A stretch of 50,135 bases of DNA from an uncultured Roseburia sp. (GCA_947567625.1 CANONN010000025.1:1-50135), one strand, 5' to 3'; shown: positions 33,883 through 42,788, counted from the stretch's first letter. Program-made: numbers and translations. Notes: generated from the sequence alone by a model not told the origin.

Positions 33883-33898
33883 ATAACCATACCTTTCT
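33883..33898 (-). promoter_or_regulatory. 16-nt leader element shared by speA and lysA
   Basis: AGAAAGGTATGGTTAT occurs on the minus strand just before speA here and just before lysA at 24135-24150, in each case supplying the best ribosome binding site and close to a palindromic repeat copy. Meaning unknown. Confidence 0.5.
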
Positions 33899-33914
33899 TA
33901 GAAAACCGCAGTGC

Positions 33915-34004
33915 AAGCGGAATCCGGCTCATTTAAAGTTTGTCTTCGACAAAGAGCCGGATTCCCGCTTGGCTAGATACACGCGTTCTTACGGGAACTG
34001 TTAC
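33915..34004 (+). repeat. Modular palindromic repeat, copy 3
   Basis: The perfect 11-bp stem GAATCCGGCTC/GAGCCGGATTC (33920-33930 and 33954-33964), extended by AAGCG/CGCTT with one bulge, encloses TTTGTC/GACAAA. The linker GGCTAGATACACGCGTTCTTAC and the end GGAACTGTTAC match copy 1. The GTAACTAT hairpin and the GGACTTTGC hairpin are absent. It lies in the leader of speA and could fold in its transcript. Confidence 0.88.
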
Positions 34005-34034
34005 TGAAATATTATCTCTTACCGGCTTACAGCG

Positions 34035-34062
34035 AAAAAGGCAGGTGTCTGCAACACCTGCC
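34035..34062 (-). terminator. Intrinsic terminator ending the structured RNA
   Basis: GGCAGGTGT/ACACCTGCC (9 bp, 34040-34062) followed on the minus strand by TTTTT. It closes the transcript that starts near 34323 and lies 160 nt before the speA start codon. Confidence 0.9.
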
Positions 34063-34323
34063 CTATCTGTCAAATTATCATAGTCATACTTTATGTATCT
34101 TCCGTTACATGCTGCAAAAACTATTCTCAGCAAATATTTGCTATTACTACTCTTATTGACCGTTTCACAAGTGATCTTTATCAATACTTATAAAATTTGA
34201 GCTCTTAACTCCATCAATAACGCGGCGTATCACCGCAATCGGCAGCTGCCCCGCCTGTCCGTATGGGCTTAACCAATCGCTTGGTGGGCAAATATTTGCA
34301 TGAAAACAATTCCTATTCATGTA
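34035..34323 (-). ncRNA. Candidate structured RNA (about 290 nt) upstream of the polyamine operon
   Basis: A strong promoter and an intrinsic terminator bracket this segment, and no convincing gene lies inside. Two copies of GCAAATATTTGC (34288-34299 and 34130-34141) can pair as a 12-bp helix enclosing 146 nt. Inside are ACCAA-GCGA-UUGGU with a GNRA tetraloop (34272-34285), GCGGUG-AUA-CGCCGC (34222-34236), the palindrome GGCAGCUGCC (34241-34250) and CCAU/AUGG (34263-34266 with 34211-34214). A 51-codon frame (34165-34320) starts almost at the transcription start without a ribosome binding site and looks incidental. I cannot name the class; a raiA-like or 6S-like RNA or a cis-acting leader are possible. 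Confidence 0.65.
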
Positions 34324-34329
34324 ATTGGT

Positions 34330-34358
34330 AGTATAACATAGTGGAGACAGAATTGCAA
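34330..34358 (-). promoter_or_regulatory. Strong promoter of the structured RNA
   Basis: TTGCAA (34353-34358) and TATACT (34330-34335) are 17 nt apart on the minus strand, with TGT before the -10 box. Transcription should start near 34323, reading towards speA. Confidence 0.75.
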
Positions 34359-34433
34359 ACAATTTATTTTGTATGCCTGTCTTCCTGCATATGAAACATC
34401 CGGTGTAACGCAACACCCAATTTGTTCTTTCCC

Positions 34434-36497
34434 TTATCGCTCGAATTTTTCCAGCAATTCTTCTAACTGCTTGGCTAGCTCTCTGTTTTCGTCCGACTGC
34501 TCTTGTATCAGATTCGCAATATTAGAGATTACCTCTGTTTTTTGTACGATGGCGTCAATCGCCGTCCTGTTTTCATCGGTGATCACTTTCACATCTCCCA
34601 TGTTGTCGGAAATCTGCATCACAGACTGGTAAAGCTCTTTGACCTCGCGATCCGACACGTCGAGTTTTTCCTTGATAAAATCGACCTCCTGGCTGTATAG
34701 CGCAGCCTTCTTGACGAAATCCTCAAACTGTCTCACTACGTCCTTCTCGATAAACCCGATCACAGAATCGAAACAGGAATTTACCGTGACAATGCTTTCG
34801 TCGGCCTCTTTGCACAAGGTTTGAATAGCGGAGGCCGTATTTTTTGAGGTATCGGCAAGATTGGCGATCTCCCCGGCCACGACGGCAAATCCGCGTCCCG
34901 CCTCCCCGGCCCGCGCTGCCTCAATCGAAGCATTGAGCGACAAAAGATTGGTCTGCCCTGCAATATTTAATATTTCGGATGCCAGCTCATTGATTCTTGT
35001 CAGGCTCTTAAGGCTAAGCAGCGCTTCGCGCACAGAGCTTCTTGTGCGGTCTAACGTATCCTGGCCGTTCTTGTACGCATATTCCGCCTCCTGTCGCATG
35101 GACTGTGCGCTGACGATAATCTCCCCGCTCGCGTGAACCGAGGTGGAAATATTCTGCCGCACTTCCTCAACCGCTGAATTAATCTTGGAAATCTCCTCGT
35201 TTGCGTTCGAGACAATCGCGTTGGTATTCTCCATGGAGGCCGAAAACTCTTCGGTCGTCGCAATATTATCCGCCACACTGTCAGACAGCTCACGCGCAGA
35301 ATATAATAGCCCGTCCGCCTTTCCCTCCAGCTTGCCGCAGCAATCCTGCAATGTTCCCGTAATCCTGCGCAAAGACTGCACCAGACTGTTCGTAGCCTGT
35401 GTGATACTGCCAAGCTCATCCTTTCTGCCGGCAAACCGGTTGCTCTCCGCCTTTTCGGTGATATCCAGCCTCTCCAGTGCCACAATGCTGTCCTCGATAA
35501 TGCGCATCGGCTGCGTCATCTTGCGGATAATCAGGAATGATATCAAACTGAGCAGCAGCAAGGCGCCGATACAAAAAACAATCAGTACCACTTTTAAGCT
35601 GTTGGTCGAGGCAAAAATCTCCACTTCGTCGTTGTTGACGAAGAAAATCCAGCCAAAATCCGCCATATAATAGTAGGTCGCAATAAAGTCCTGGCTGCCC
35701 TCGCTGTACTGGATATATCCGGTCGTATCCTCCGTGCTGCCCGCGAGCCTTTCGCATACCGCCTGTATGTATTCTTCTTCCGCGACAGTCGCTACTTTCT
35801 CACTGTCCTCGGTAAAAATATATTGTCCGTCCCTGATATTTACCATACAGTAGGCGGCATGTTCCATTCCGTTGATCACAAGGCTGTCCAGAATCTGAAT
35901 CAAGCCGCTGGTAAAAACCCCGCCGCCCACCAGACCGATCGGGCTTCCCGTCTCGTCGTATACCGCCCGGTACAAAGACACAATCTGCTGTTTGCTCGCA
36001 GGCGATATGATAATCCCTGTATTATAGACGCCGTCAGCCGCCAGCATGGCATCCTGCAAGGCTTTGAGGGAATCCCCCTCCCGCGTGGTGATGCCGACCA
36101 CGGCGGCGTTGGTGTGAGCCAGCACATGCGTATTCCACTCACTGGTATACAGCCCCTCCAGATTGGACACATCAGCCGAAAACTTCTCCGTGTAGCTCTG
36201 CGCTTTCGCGGCAAGCTTTTCGTCCTCCGGGTTCTTTAACAGATCGGTAATCTCCCCCGCCCTGCTGTAGGCCGTCAGCGTATTCTCCGTCTCTTTTACA
36301 TAGTTTCTTACAATCTGGGCGCGCTCCTGCGTAATGGTCTCCATACTATTGATGGTGTTTTCCTTAGTGCCCTGTGTCGTCCTGCTGATTACAAAAGTGG
36401 ACAAAATGATCATAACAACAATCTGCATGACCAAAATGCATGCGATAATCTTCTGCCCCAGCGTGATCTGTACATTTCGTTTTGTCATTTTCCCCAC
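34434..36497 (-). CDS. Methyl-accepting chemotaxis protein
   Basis: A 687-residue chemoreceptor: transmembrane helix at about 17-39, an extracytoplasmic dCache-like sensor (about 45-300), second helix (about 303-325), HAMP region and a long cytoplasmic coiled coil with the signalling hairpin around [47 protein letters not shown], which contacts CheA/CheW. It should relay an outside ligand to the flagellar motor. GTG at 36497 has AGAGAGG at 6 nt; ATG three codons later is an alternative. It is a single-gene unit with its own promoter; no che or flagellar genes are in view. Confidence 0.95.
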   Translation of the reverse strand: MGKMTKRNVQITLGQKIIACILVMQIVVMIILSTFVISRTTQGTKENTINSMETITQERAQIVRNYVKETENTLTAYSRAGEITDLLKNPEDEKLAAKAQSYTEKFSADVSNLEGLYTSEWNTHVLAHTNAAVVGITTREGDSLKALQDAMLAADGVYNTGIIISPASKQQIVSLYRAVYDETGSPIGLVGGGVFTSGLIQILDSLVINGMEHAAYCMVNIRDGQYIFTEDSEKVATVAEEEYIQAVCERLAGSTEDTTGYIQYSEGSQDFIATYYYMADFGWIFFVNNDEVEIFASTNSLKVVLIVFCIGALLLLSLISFLIIRKMTQPMRIIEDSIVALERLDITEKAESNRFAGRKDELGSITQATNSLVQSLRRITGTLQDCCGKLEGKADGLLYSARELSDSVADNIATTEEFSASMENTNAIVSNANEEISKINSAVEEVRQNISTSVHASGEIIVSAQSMRQEAEYAYKNGQDTLDRTRSSVREALLSLKSLTRINELASEILNIAGQTNLLSLNASIEAARAGEAGRGFAVVAGEIANLADTSKNTASAIQTLCKEADESIVTVNSCFDSVIGFIEKDVVRQFEDFVKKAALYSQEVDFIKEKLDVSDREVKELYQSVMQISDNMGDVKVITDENRTAIDAIVQKTEVISNIANLIQEQSDENRELAKQLEELLEKFER

Positions 36498-36567
36498 CGT
36501 ATTCCTCTCTGTACTGATACAAAAGCCTACAAAATACGTTTCATAACCTCAGGCACCCCTTTCGGCA

Positions 36568-36596
36568 ATTCTAACATGCCCACATTTATTTTTCAA
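36568..36596 (-). promoter_or_regulatory. Promoter of the chemoreceptor gene
   Basis: TTGAAA (36591-36596) and TAGAAT (36568-36573) are 17 nt apart on the minus strand with TGT before the -10 box. It is not a sigma-D type site by eye. Confidence 0.6.
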
Positions 36597-36704
36597 CAAA
36601 AATGCGCTCTAAAAATAAAAAAATTTTGGTAAATTTTAAAACAGGGCCGAACCCCCCTGCCGGGAATCCAACCCTGATTATGTGATGCGCAAACAGTGAT
36701 ACCC

Positions 36705-37532
36705 TTACTCGGTCCACTCTCTCACCAGTGCAATCTCTCGCTGATATCCCGCGTCATCGTTGGGCGTCTCCAAGATAAACGGTCTGCCGGAGAGCAGCGG
36801 ATGTGTGGCAACCCTTCGCATCGCCTCTAAGCCAATACACCCTTCTCCGATCTTTGCATGGCGGTCTTTGTGCGAGCCGCGCTCATTCATACTGTCGTTA
36901 AAGTGCACGGCATAGAGAAGATCAAGGCCGATCACCCGGTCGAACTCCTCGAGCACTTCATCCAAATGCCCCACAATGTCATAGCCGCCGTCCCACACAT
37001 GACAGGTATCGAAGCAGACCCCGACTTTGTCTTTCTGTTCCACTTTATCGAGAATGGCGCGAAGCTCCTCAAAATTGCGCCCCACTTCGCTGCCTTTTCC
37101 CGCCATCGTCTCTAAAAGCACCGTCGTCGTCTGTTCCGGCCGCAGGATATCGTTTAATGTCCCTGCCACCAGATCAATACCGGCCTCTGCTCCCTGTCCC
37201 ACATGGGAACCGGGATGAAAATTGTAGTAATTGCCCGGCGTATACTCCATGCGCCTTAAATCGTCGGCGATCATTTCCCTGGAAAACGCGCGGATATCTT
37301 CCTTTGCGGCGCAAAGATTCATGGTGTAAGGCGCGTGCGCCACCAGCTTGCCAAACTGCCGCTCCTTCGCAAACGCCAGATATGCTTCTACATCTTTTTC
37401 ATCGATCTCTTTTGCCCTGCCGCCGCGCGGGTTGCGGGTAAAAAATGCAAATGTGTTGGCGTCGAGTGCGGCCGCGGCTTTTCCCATTGCGGCATACCCC
37501 TTTGAAGCCGATAAATGATTTCCAATAAACAT
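36705..37532 (-). CDS. nfo: Endonuclease IV (AP endonuclease)
   Basis: A 275-residue TIM-barrel enzyme with zinc-binding motifs, which nicks DNA at abasic sites in base excision repair. Visible family blocks are [89 protein letters not shown] and [15 protein letters not shown] stands 6 nt before the ATG. It lies 21 nt after fbp and is the last gene of the dapA-dapB-fbp-nfo unit, an odd partner for lysine and gluconeogenesis genes. Confidence 0.95.
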   Translation of the reverse strand: MFIGNHLSASKGYAAMGKAAAALDANTFAFFTRNPRGGRAKEIDEKDVEAYLAFAKERQFGKLVAHAPYTMNLCAAKEDIRAFSREMIADDLRRMEYTPGNYYNFHPGSHVGQGAEAGIDLVAGTLNDILRPEQTTTVLLETMAGKGSEVGRNFEELRAILDKVEQKDKVGVCFDTCHVWDGGYDIVGHLDEVLEEFDRVIGLDLLYAVHFNDSMNERGSHKDRHAKIGEGCIGLEAMRRVATHPLLSGRPFILETPNDDAGYQREIALVREWTE

Positions 37533-37553
37533 AATAAACCTCTTTTTGAATTT

Positions 37554-39530
37554 TTACATTAAATTATCTTCTCCGTGAATCCGCTCTACCAAAACGCCCT
37601 CCCGGTATGCATGCAAAAGCGCGGACAGGTCTTTGATATACTCTTTGATTCCCTTGCCGTTGTCCGTATTCTCCACCGTCTGCCGCTTGCCGACCTGTTC
37701 GACGAGCGTGGTGTGGGAGATGATATCGCTTCCGTCCTTTACGGCCTTTTCCACGGACTCAAACGGCTCGTGTGCCGCGAGCAGCAGCCCGTAGGAGTTA
37801 TAAATTAACGTGTACCCGGCGATACCGGTTTTCCCCTGGTATGCCTTGGAAAAACCGCCGTCAATGATCAGCAGCTTGCCGTTGCATTTGACCGGGGATT
37901 CCCCGCGTTTGACCTCGACCGGGATATGGCCGTTGATGATGTGGGCTGTGGCCTCGTCGAGACCGAACTCGCGCAAGATGCTGTTGACGATCTCCTCCTT
38001 TTCCATCAGGCGGTAATACGGATTCTTCGGTTCCTCGTGCGTCTTTTTGTCGGCCACAAAATAGCGCTCAAACGTCGTCATCTTGGCTTTGCCAAACACC
38101 GGGGAATTTTGATTTTCCCAGATAAACCAGAGAATGTCCTGTCCTTTCTTTTTCTCCTCCTGATCAATGGCGTAATATCCCTTGCGCGCATAATTTTCGA
38201 GCACGTCGTAGAGTTCTTTTCCGGCATAGTCTTTTCCATAAACGGTCACCTTCTTAAAACTGCCGTCTGGATTCATCGGCACACAGCCGTGGTAGAGCAG
38301 GTTTCCGTTATGTACTTTATAGAGGCTGCCCTGCGTAAACAGGAAACGCACATGCTTCTGCAATTTCTCACAGTTGATAAACGCCTGCGTCAGGCGGTCC
38401 ATCACTTCTTCCTCCTCTAAGGAGAGCGCGTAGGGGTCATTCCAGTCGATCGTCGGAAAATTGCTATCCCGCAGCGGGTACTCGCTGCCCTCAATCTTTA
38501 CGGTCCCCTTCTCCATATCGATCTTGTCTAACAGAAGGCGCGGCACCATATCAAACTCCGGGTGTCTGCGAATCAGCTGGCCTTCCATCTTAAACTGCAT
38601 GACTGTGATTGCCTTGTGCATCTTCTCGTCGAGCATGGCATCGCGGACATCATACTCATCCTCCCTGTAATCCAGCTTAAAACAGGTGCAGGGGTCTTTT
38701 TCATACCACTTCATGGCAAAGCGCGCCAGCGGCACCAGATTGATGCCATAGCTGTCCTCCAACAGGTTTAGATTTCCATATTTTGCGGAAATGCGTATCA
38801 CATTGCAGATACATGCCTGGCTGCCTGCCGCCGCCCCCATCCAGTACACGTCATGGTTGCCCCACTGAATATCAACTGAATGGTGATGCATCAGCGTGTC
38901 CATGACAAGATTCGGGTACGGTCCCCTGTCAAAAATATCGCCGACCACATGCAGATGATCGACAACCAGGCGGCGAATCAGGTCGCAGATCGCAATCACC
39001 AGCTCGGCCGCCCTTCTGGTCGCGATAACAGAATTGATGATCTCGTTATAGTACGCCTCCTGGTCTGACACATCCGGCCTTCCGGTCAAAAGCTCTTCGA
39101 TCACATAAGAAAAATCTTTCGGCAGCGCTTTGCGCACTTTGGAGCGCGTATATTTGGAGGAAGCGCATTTGCAGATGCGAATCAGCCGGTATAAGGTCAC
39201 TTTATACCAGTCCACCATATTTTCCTCGGTCTTCAGTATCTGCTCCATCTTCTGTTCGGGATAATAGATCAGCGTGGCAATCGCTTTTTTCTCACTCGCG
39301 CTGATCGTATTGCCAAACTCATCCTCGATCTTGCGCTTGATCGCGCCGGAACCGTTGCGCATCACATGCTGAAACTGGTCATATTCGCCGTGAATATCCG
39401 TGATAAAATGCTCGGTCCCCTTGGGCAGACTGAGTATCGCCTGCAAATTAATAATCTCCGTCGCTGCCGCCGCCACGGTGGGATACTGCTTTGACAGACT
39501 CTTTAAATACCGTAAATCCAATTCCTCCAT
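37554..39530 (-). CDS. fbp: Fructose-1,6-bisphosphatase, class III
   Basis: A 658-residue Firmicutes-type enzyme (class III) that dephosphorylates fructose-1,6-bisphosphate in gluconeogenesis. It carries metallophosphoesterase motifs: DIHGEYDQFQHV, GDIFDRGPYPNLVMD, GNHDVYWMGAAAG and, near the end, NGHIPVEVKRGESP with LLIIDGGFSKAYQ. Length suits the class. AGGGGGAAG stands before the ATG. The gene starts 19 nt after dapB, so it is probably co-transcribed with the lysine genes and may come under the lysine riboswitch. Confidence 0.97.
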   Translation of the reverse strand: MEELDLRYLKSLSKQYPTVAAAATEIINLQAILSLPKGTEHFITDIHGEYDQFQHVMRNGSGAIKRKIEDEFGNTISASEKKAIATLIYYPEQKMEQILKTEENMVDWYKVTLYRLIRICKCASSKYTRSKVRKALPKDFSYVIEELLTGRPDVSDQEAYYNEIINSVIATRRAAELVIAICDLIRRLVVDHLHVVGDIFDRGPYPNLVMDTLMHHHSVDIQWGNHDVYWMGAAAGSQACICNVIRISAKYGNLNLLEDSYGINLVPLARFAMKWYEKDPCTCFKLDYREDEYDVRDAMLDEKMHKAITVMQFKMEGQLIRRHPEFDMVPRLLLDKIDMEKGTVKIEGSEYPLRDSNFPTIDWNDPYALSLEEEEVMDRLTQAFINCEKLQKHVRFLFTQGSLYKVHNGNLLYHGCVPMNPDGSFKKVTVYGKDYAGKELYDVLENYARKGYYAIDQEEKKKGQDILWFIWENQNSPVFGKAKMTTFERYFVADKKTHEEPKNPYYRLMEKEEIVNSILREFGLDEATAHIINGHIPVEVKRGESPVKCNGKLLIIDGGFSKAYQGKTGIAGYTLIYNSYGLLLAAHEPFESVEKAVKDGSDIISHTTLVEQVGKRQTVENTDNGKGIKEYIKDLSALLHAYREGVLVERIHGEDNLM

Positions 39531-39549
39531 AGACTTCCCCCTGCTCTTT

Positions 39550-40320
39550 CTATGTCCCGATGGTCTCCTTGATCACATCCCGCATATCATACATGCCAGA
39601 CGGCTTGCCCGCCAGAAACTTTGCAGCCTCCACGGCGCCCTTGCCAAAGACGCTTCTCGAATATGCGGTGTGCTCAAATGTAATTACCTCATCCAGTCCG
39701 GCAAAAATCACCTCATGCTGCCCCACAATATTGCCGCCGCGCACCGCCGAGATACCAATCTGCGCCCGTTCACGCTTTTTGCGCTCGTTACTTCTGTCAT
39801 ATTTGTACGCGTAGGCGCCGCCTACCGCCTCATTGAGGGAATCCGCGAGCGCAAGCGCCGTACCGCTCGGCGCGTCCAACTTTTGATTGTGATGCTTCTC
39901 CACAATCTCCATGTCAAACCCGGCAGGGGCCAGTATCGCCGCCGCCTGCTTTAACAGTTCCAGCAGCATATTGATGCCGAGAGACATATTGGCAGATTTT
40001 AGTACTGCCACATCGGCGGAGGCATCCTGCACTTTTTTTAACTGTTCCTCCGACAGCCCGGTCGTACAAAGCACGACGGGCACCTGTTTTTCCACGCTGT
40101 ACACCAATATATCGTCCACTGCCCTGGCATTGGAAAAATCAATGATGACGTCCGCCGCCACATTGCAGAGCGAGATGTTGGAAAACACCGGATAGGTATT
40201 TTCAATCCCGTCATACAGGTCTATGCCCGCAACAATTTCTATCTCTTCATCCGCTGCACAGATTCCGGTAATGACCTGCCCCATCTTACCGTTGCAGCCG
40301 CTCATGATCGCTCTTATCAT
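39550..40320 (-). CDS. dapB: 4-hydroxy-tetrahydrodipicolinate reductase
   Basis: A 256-residue NAD(P)H enzyme, second step of the diaminopimelate/lysine branch. The nucleotide loop GCNGKMGQ (8-15) and the catalytic block VEKHHNQKLDAPSGTALALAD are clear, with FEHTAYSRSVFGKGAVEAAKFL at the end. It follows dapA by 34 nt in the riboswitch-led operon. Product serves both lysine (with lysA) and peptidoglycan. Confidence 0.97.
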   Translation of the reverse strand: MIRAIMSGCNGKMGQVITGICAADEEIEIVAGIDLYDGIENTYPVFSNISLCNVAADVIIDFSNARAVDDILVYSVEKQVPVVLCTTGLSEEQLKKVQDASADVAVLKSANMSLGINMLLELLKQAAAILAPAGFDMEIVEKHHNQKLDAPSGTALALADSLNEAVGGAYAYKYDRSNERKKRERAQIGISAVRGGNIVGQHEVIFAGLDEVITFEHTAYSRSVFGKGAVEAAKFLAGKPSGMYDMRDVIKETIGT

Positions 40321-40354
40321 GTTATCCTCCTGTGTAGAAGCACATCTTCTATCT

Positions 40355-41239
40355 CTATAAAATACCGTACTCTTTCATCGCCGCCTCAAGCTTTGCTGTG
40401 TTTGCCTCCGTCATCTCGGTGAGCGGCGAGCGAAGCGGCCCCGCCCCTTTGCCCATAAGGTTGAGCGCCTTCTTGACCGGAATCGGATTGACCTCGCTAA
40501 AGAGCGCGTCGATCAACGGCTGCGCTTTCAACTGCATCTTAGCGGCTTTCTCTGTGTCGCCGTTCCAGAAATCCACGCACATCTGATGCACATCCCGCGG
40601 CGCAACGTTGGACCAGACGGAAATCACACCGCGGCCTCCGAGCGCCAGAAGCGGAACTACGATCGCATCCTCACCGGAGTACAGGTCTATGCCGCCGTCC
40701 GTGAGCGAGAGCACCTTGGCCGCCTGTGCGACATTGCCGGTCGCCTCCTTGATGCCGGTGATATGCTTCACATTATGATATAAGTATGCCGCTGTCTCCG
40801 GCAAAATATTACAGCCGGTTCTGCCCGGTATGTTATACATGATGATCGGTATGTCCACCGCCTGCGCGATTCTGGTATAATAGTCGATTAAGCCTCCCTG
40901 CGTCGCCTTATTGTAGTACGGCGTCACAGCCAAAAGGCCATCCACTCCGGCCTCCTGCGCCTCCTTCGACAGATGCACGGCCTCTCTTGTGCAGTTCGAC
41001 CCGGTTCCCGCGATCACCGGCACGCGGTGCTTTGCAAACTCGACGGCGGCCCCGATCACTTTTGCATGCTCCTCGGTCGTGAGCGTGGAGCTCTCGCCTG
41101 TCGTACCGGCTATGATAATGCTGTCGGTCCCCTCGTCAATCTGCCAGTTGATCAGTTCCTCCAGCTTGTCATAGTTTACTTCCTCGTTGTCTTTCATCGG
41201 TGTCACGATGGCGACACCTGCTCCCTTAAAAATAGCCAT
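40355..41239 (-). CDS. dapA: 4-hydroxy-tetrahydrodipicolinate synthase
   Basis: A 294-residue class I aldolase-type enzyme that condenses pyruvate with aspartate semialdehyde, the first committed step to diaminopimelate and lysine. TTGES (46-50), Tyr135 in MYNIPGRTG and the Schiff-base Lys164 in GIKEATG are present. AAGGAGG is 5 nt before the ATG. A lysine riboswitch with terminator precedes the gene. The enzyme competes for aspartate semialdehyde with the carboxynorspermidine synthase encoded at 30-31 kb. Confidence 0.98.
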   Translation of the reverse strand: MAIFKGAGVAIVTPMKDNEEVNYDKLEELINWQIDEGTDSIIIAGTTGESSTLTTEEHAKVIGAAVEFAKHRVPVIAGTGSNCTREAVHLSKEAQEAGVDGLLAVTPYYNKATQGGLIDYYTRIAQAVDIPIIMYNIPGRTGCNILPETAAYLYHNVKHITGIKEATGNVAQAAKVLSLTDGGIDLYSGEDAIVVPLLALGGRGVISVWSNVAPRDVHQMCVDFWNGDTEKAAKMQLKAQPLIDALFSEVNPIPVKKALNLMGKGAGPLRSPLTEMTEANTAKLEAAMKEYGIL

Positions 41240-41267
41240 ATGAACCTCCTTATTTTTCGTTTCAAGC

Positions 41268-41296
41268 GAAAAAAACGGCTCACCTATGGTGAGCCG
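41268..41296 (-). terminator. Riboswitch-controlled terminator before dapA
   Basis: CGGCTCACC/GGTGAGCCG (9 bp, 41276-41296) with a 3-nt loop, followed by seven U on the minus strand, 28 nt before the dapA start. It is the expression platform of the lysine riboswitch. Confidence 0.93.
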
Positions 41297-41351
41297 ATCT
41301 CATCTCTTCTTCTCTGCTGCCGCAGTGCTGCCGCAGCTTCTGTAGAAATCC

Positions 41352-41546
41352 GATAGCGCCCCATCCAAAATCTCCAGCATATCTGCGCGCTGGCTGCAAT
41401 TGTGATGACAGTCATGAAGTTGTTCACCTCATGCCCAAGGAATATCCGCAACAGGCAGATATCCTTTCGGCACGCTTTCCTTTTCTCTCTCTTCCCCTGT
41501 GCCTGCCACATCCGAAAGTCTACTCATAAAGCGTGCAACCTCTATC
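41352..41546 (-). promoter_or_regulatory. Lysine riboswitch (L box) aptamer
   Basis: On the minus strand the conserved core is plain: GATAGAGGTTGC and ATGAGTA at the 5' side, GCGTGCCGAAAGGAT, the CTTGGGC...GACTGTCATC region, and TGGAG...GGGGCGCTATC at the 3' side, with GATAG/CTATC closing the basal helix. The order and spacing agree with the five-way-junction lysine aptamer known from Bacillus lysC. When lysine is bound the terminator downstream should form and switch off dapA and the genes behind it. Confidence 0.95.
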
Positions 41547-41575
41547 AAGCAATATGTATTATTTCTATATTTAAA

Positions 41576-41604
41576 ATCATAACACTATCGTTTTCTATTG
41601 TCAA
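41576..41604 (-). promoter_or_regulatory. Promoter of the dapA operon
   Basis: A perfect -35 TTGACA (41599-41604) and TATGAT (41576-41581) are 17 nt apart on the minus strand, immediately after the ssb stop codon and about 30 nt before the riboswitch aptamer. Confidence 0.85.
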
Positions 41605-41608
41605 CGTC

Positions 41609-42250
41609 TTACATGTTTTCTTTATCTTCCAAAAAATCAATCTTGCTGACCGAAACCTCATAGGCCACGCGTTTTTCCGTCTCCGTCTCAGAAAGCTTCT
41701 TGACATACTCCCTGCTCTGAATACGTCCCCAGATTTGTACATGCGTACCTACCTCAAAGCCGGAGACAAATCTGGCATTTCTTCCCCAGCAGATACAGGG
41801 TATATAGTCGGATTTGCCGTAGGAGCGGTTTACGGCGATCAGCAAATCTGCGATCTCACGCCCAAGCGGCGTTTTGCGGTAAATGGGCTCCTTGCAGATG
41901 TAGCCGTCGAGAAAAATCTGATTGCTCTTTACATCCTCTTCGATCTCCTCGATAAACTCCAGTTCCCTGACAAATACGGACAGCACCAGGCGGTTTTTCT
42001 TTTCCTCATGCCGGTTAAAAGAGCGGAATTGACCTGTCACATAGATAAATCTGCCCGTGTAATCCTCCTTCACATCAATCAGCCGCTCGGAAACCATAAG
42101 CGGTATGTAGTCCATATAGTTGCTGAGACGGTTTACGGCGACGTCCACCACATAAAATCCCTCTCCGTATACCTCGTGAGTAAAGCGGAATTCCGACACG
42201 ATTTCTCCCACAATTGATACCTGGTTGTTTTCAAACATTTTATCTGCCAT
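41609..42250 (-). CDS. Single-stranded-DNA-binding protein with two OB folds
   Basis: A 213-residue protein made of two SSB-like OB domains: residues about 5-105 (NQVSIVGEIVSEFRF, FYVVDVAVNRLS) and 110-205 (NQIFLDGYICKEPIYRKTPLGREIADLLIAVNRSYGKSDYIPCICWGRNARFVSGFEVGTHVQIWGRIQSREY). Ordinary SSB has one OB fold and an acidic tail with a final Phe; here there is no such tail, so this is probably an accessory or specialised SSB-like protein. AGAAGGGAG lies 7 nt before the ATG. Its own promoter is not obvious. Confidence 0.82.
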   Translation of the reverse strand: MADKMFENNQVSIVGEIVSEFRFTHEVYGEGFYVVDVAVNRLSNYMDYIPLMVSERLIDVKEDYTGRFIYVTGQFRSFNRHEEKKNRLVLSVFVRELEFIEEIEEDVKSNQIFLDGYICKEPIYRKTPLGREIADLLIAVNRSYGKSDYIPCICWGRNARFVSGFEVGTHVQIWGRIQSREYVKKLSETETEKRVAYEVSVSKIDFLEDKENM

Positions 42251-42618
42251 GAATTTTCTCCCTTCTTATAGCTGCACATGCTTGTTCTGTATTTTTGCAA
42301 TGCATTGATCCATGTAAATCACCCGCGCGGTTTTAAAGCTTTCAATCGTTACATCTGCTTCTCTTACTTTTGGTGCAGCCGTCTGACATAACTAGTTGTA
42401 ACATATTCGCTGTCTCAAATTTTCATGCTTCCTGTCGATAAAGAAAATCGCATTATAGAGCATTTTCATTCCTCTTGTCGAAATCTCCTTCTATTATTTG
42501 CCATATTATACCACTATTATTTTTAAATGTAATAGACTTAATGAAAGTTTAATAAAGAACAATACTATCTTTATAGTTTCTTCAACCGTAGCATGAATGG
42601 GGCACATCGATTTTTTTC
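42251..42618. other. Gene-poor region between ssb-like gene and typA
   Basis: About 370 nt without a convincing gene. On the minus strand a 23-codon ORF (42392-42463) has AAGAGG at 7 nt spacing, but its reading (MLYNAIFFIDRKHENLRQRICYN) gives no clue. The DNA is AT-rich at 42480-42600. No hairpin with a U run is seen. Confidence 0.4.
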
Positions 42619-42646
42619 TTGCACATTTTATAAAATATGATAAAAT
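42619..42646 (+). promoter_or_regulatory. Promoter of typA
   Basis: TTGCAC (42619-42624) and TAAAAT (42641-42646) are 16 nt apart on the plus strand. A further TATAAT at 42662-42667 has no -35 partner. A leader of about 135 nt follows. Confidence 0.5.
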
Positions 42647-42679
42647 AATGCAGGTATACTTTATAATAAGGTAATACTG

Positions 42680-42757
42680 TAATCCGACAAGAAAAACTTC
42701 CTTCGCAGGTTTCTCTTGCGGTTTCTCGAACGAAAACGTTCCCGGAATAACGGATTA
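42680..42757 (+). promoter_or_regulatory. Three-way-junction RNA fold in the typA leader
   Basis: TAATCCG (42680-42686) pairs with CGGATTA (42751-42757) and encloses two hairpins: CAAGA-AAAAC/GTTT-TCTTG with a 9-nt loop (42688-42718) and GAACG-AAAA-CGTTC (42728-42741). No U run follows, so it is not an intrinsic terminator. It ends about 15 nt before the ribosome binding site. I cannot match it to a known riboswitch. Confidence 0.5.
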
Positions 42758-42788
42758 TAGATATCATGGATAGATGGAGGATTCGGAA

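Noticed and set aside
34165-34320. 51-codon frame inside the structured RNA
   Set aside because: Its ATG is only a few nt from the predicted transcription start, there is no ribosome binding site, and the segment is strongly self-complementary.
33915-34433. T-box or arginine-responsive leader before speA
   Set aside because: The conserved T-box GGTGGNACCGCG sequence and specifier loop features are absent.
41284-41511. 75-codon minus-strand frame upstream of dapA
   Set aside because: It lies entirely within the lysine riboswitch aptamer and terminator, whose conserved sequence explains the region.
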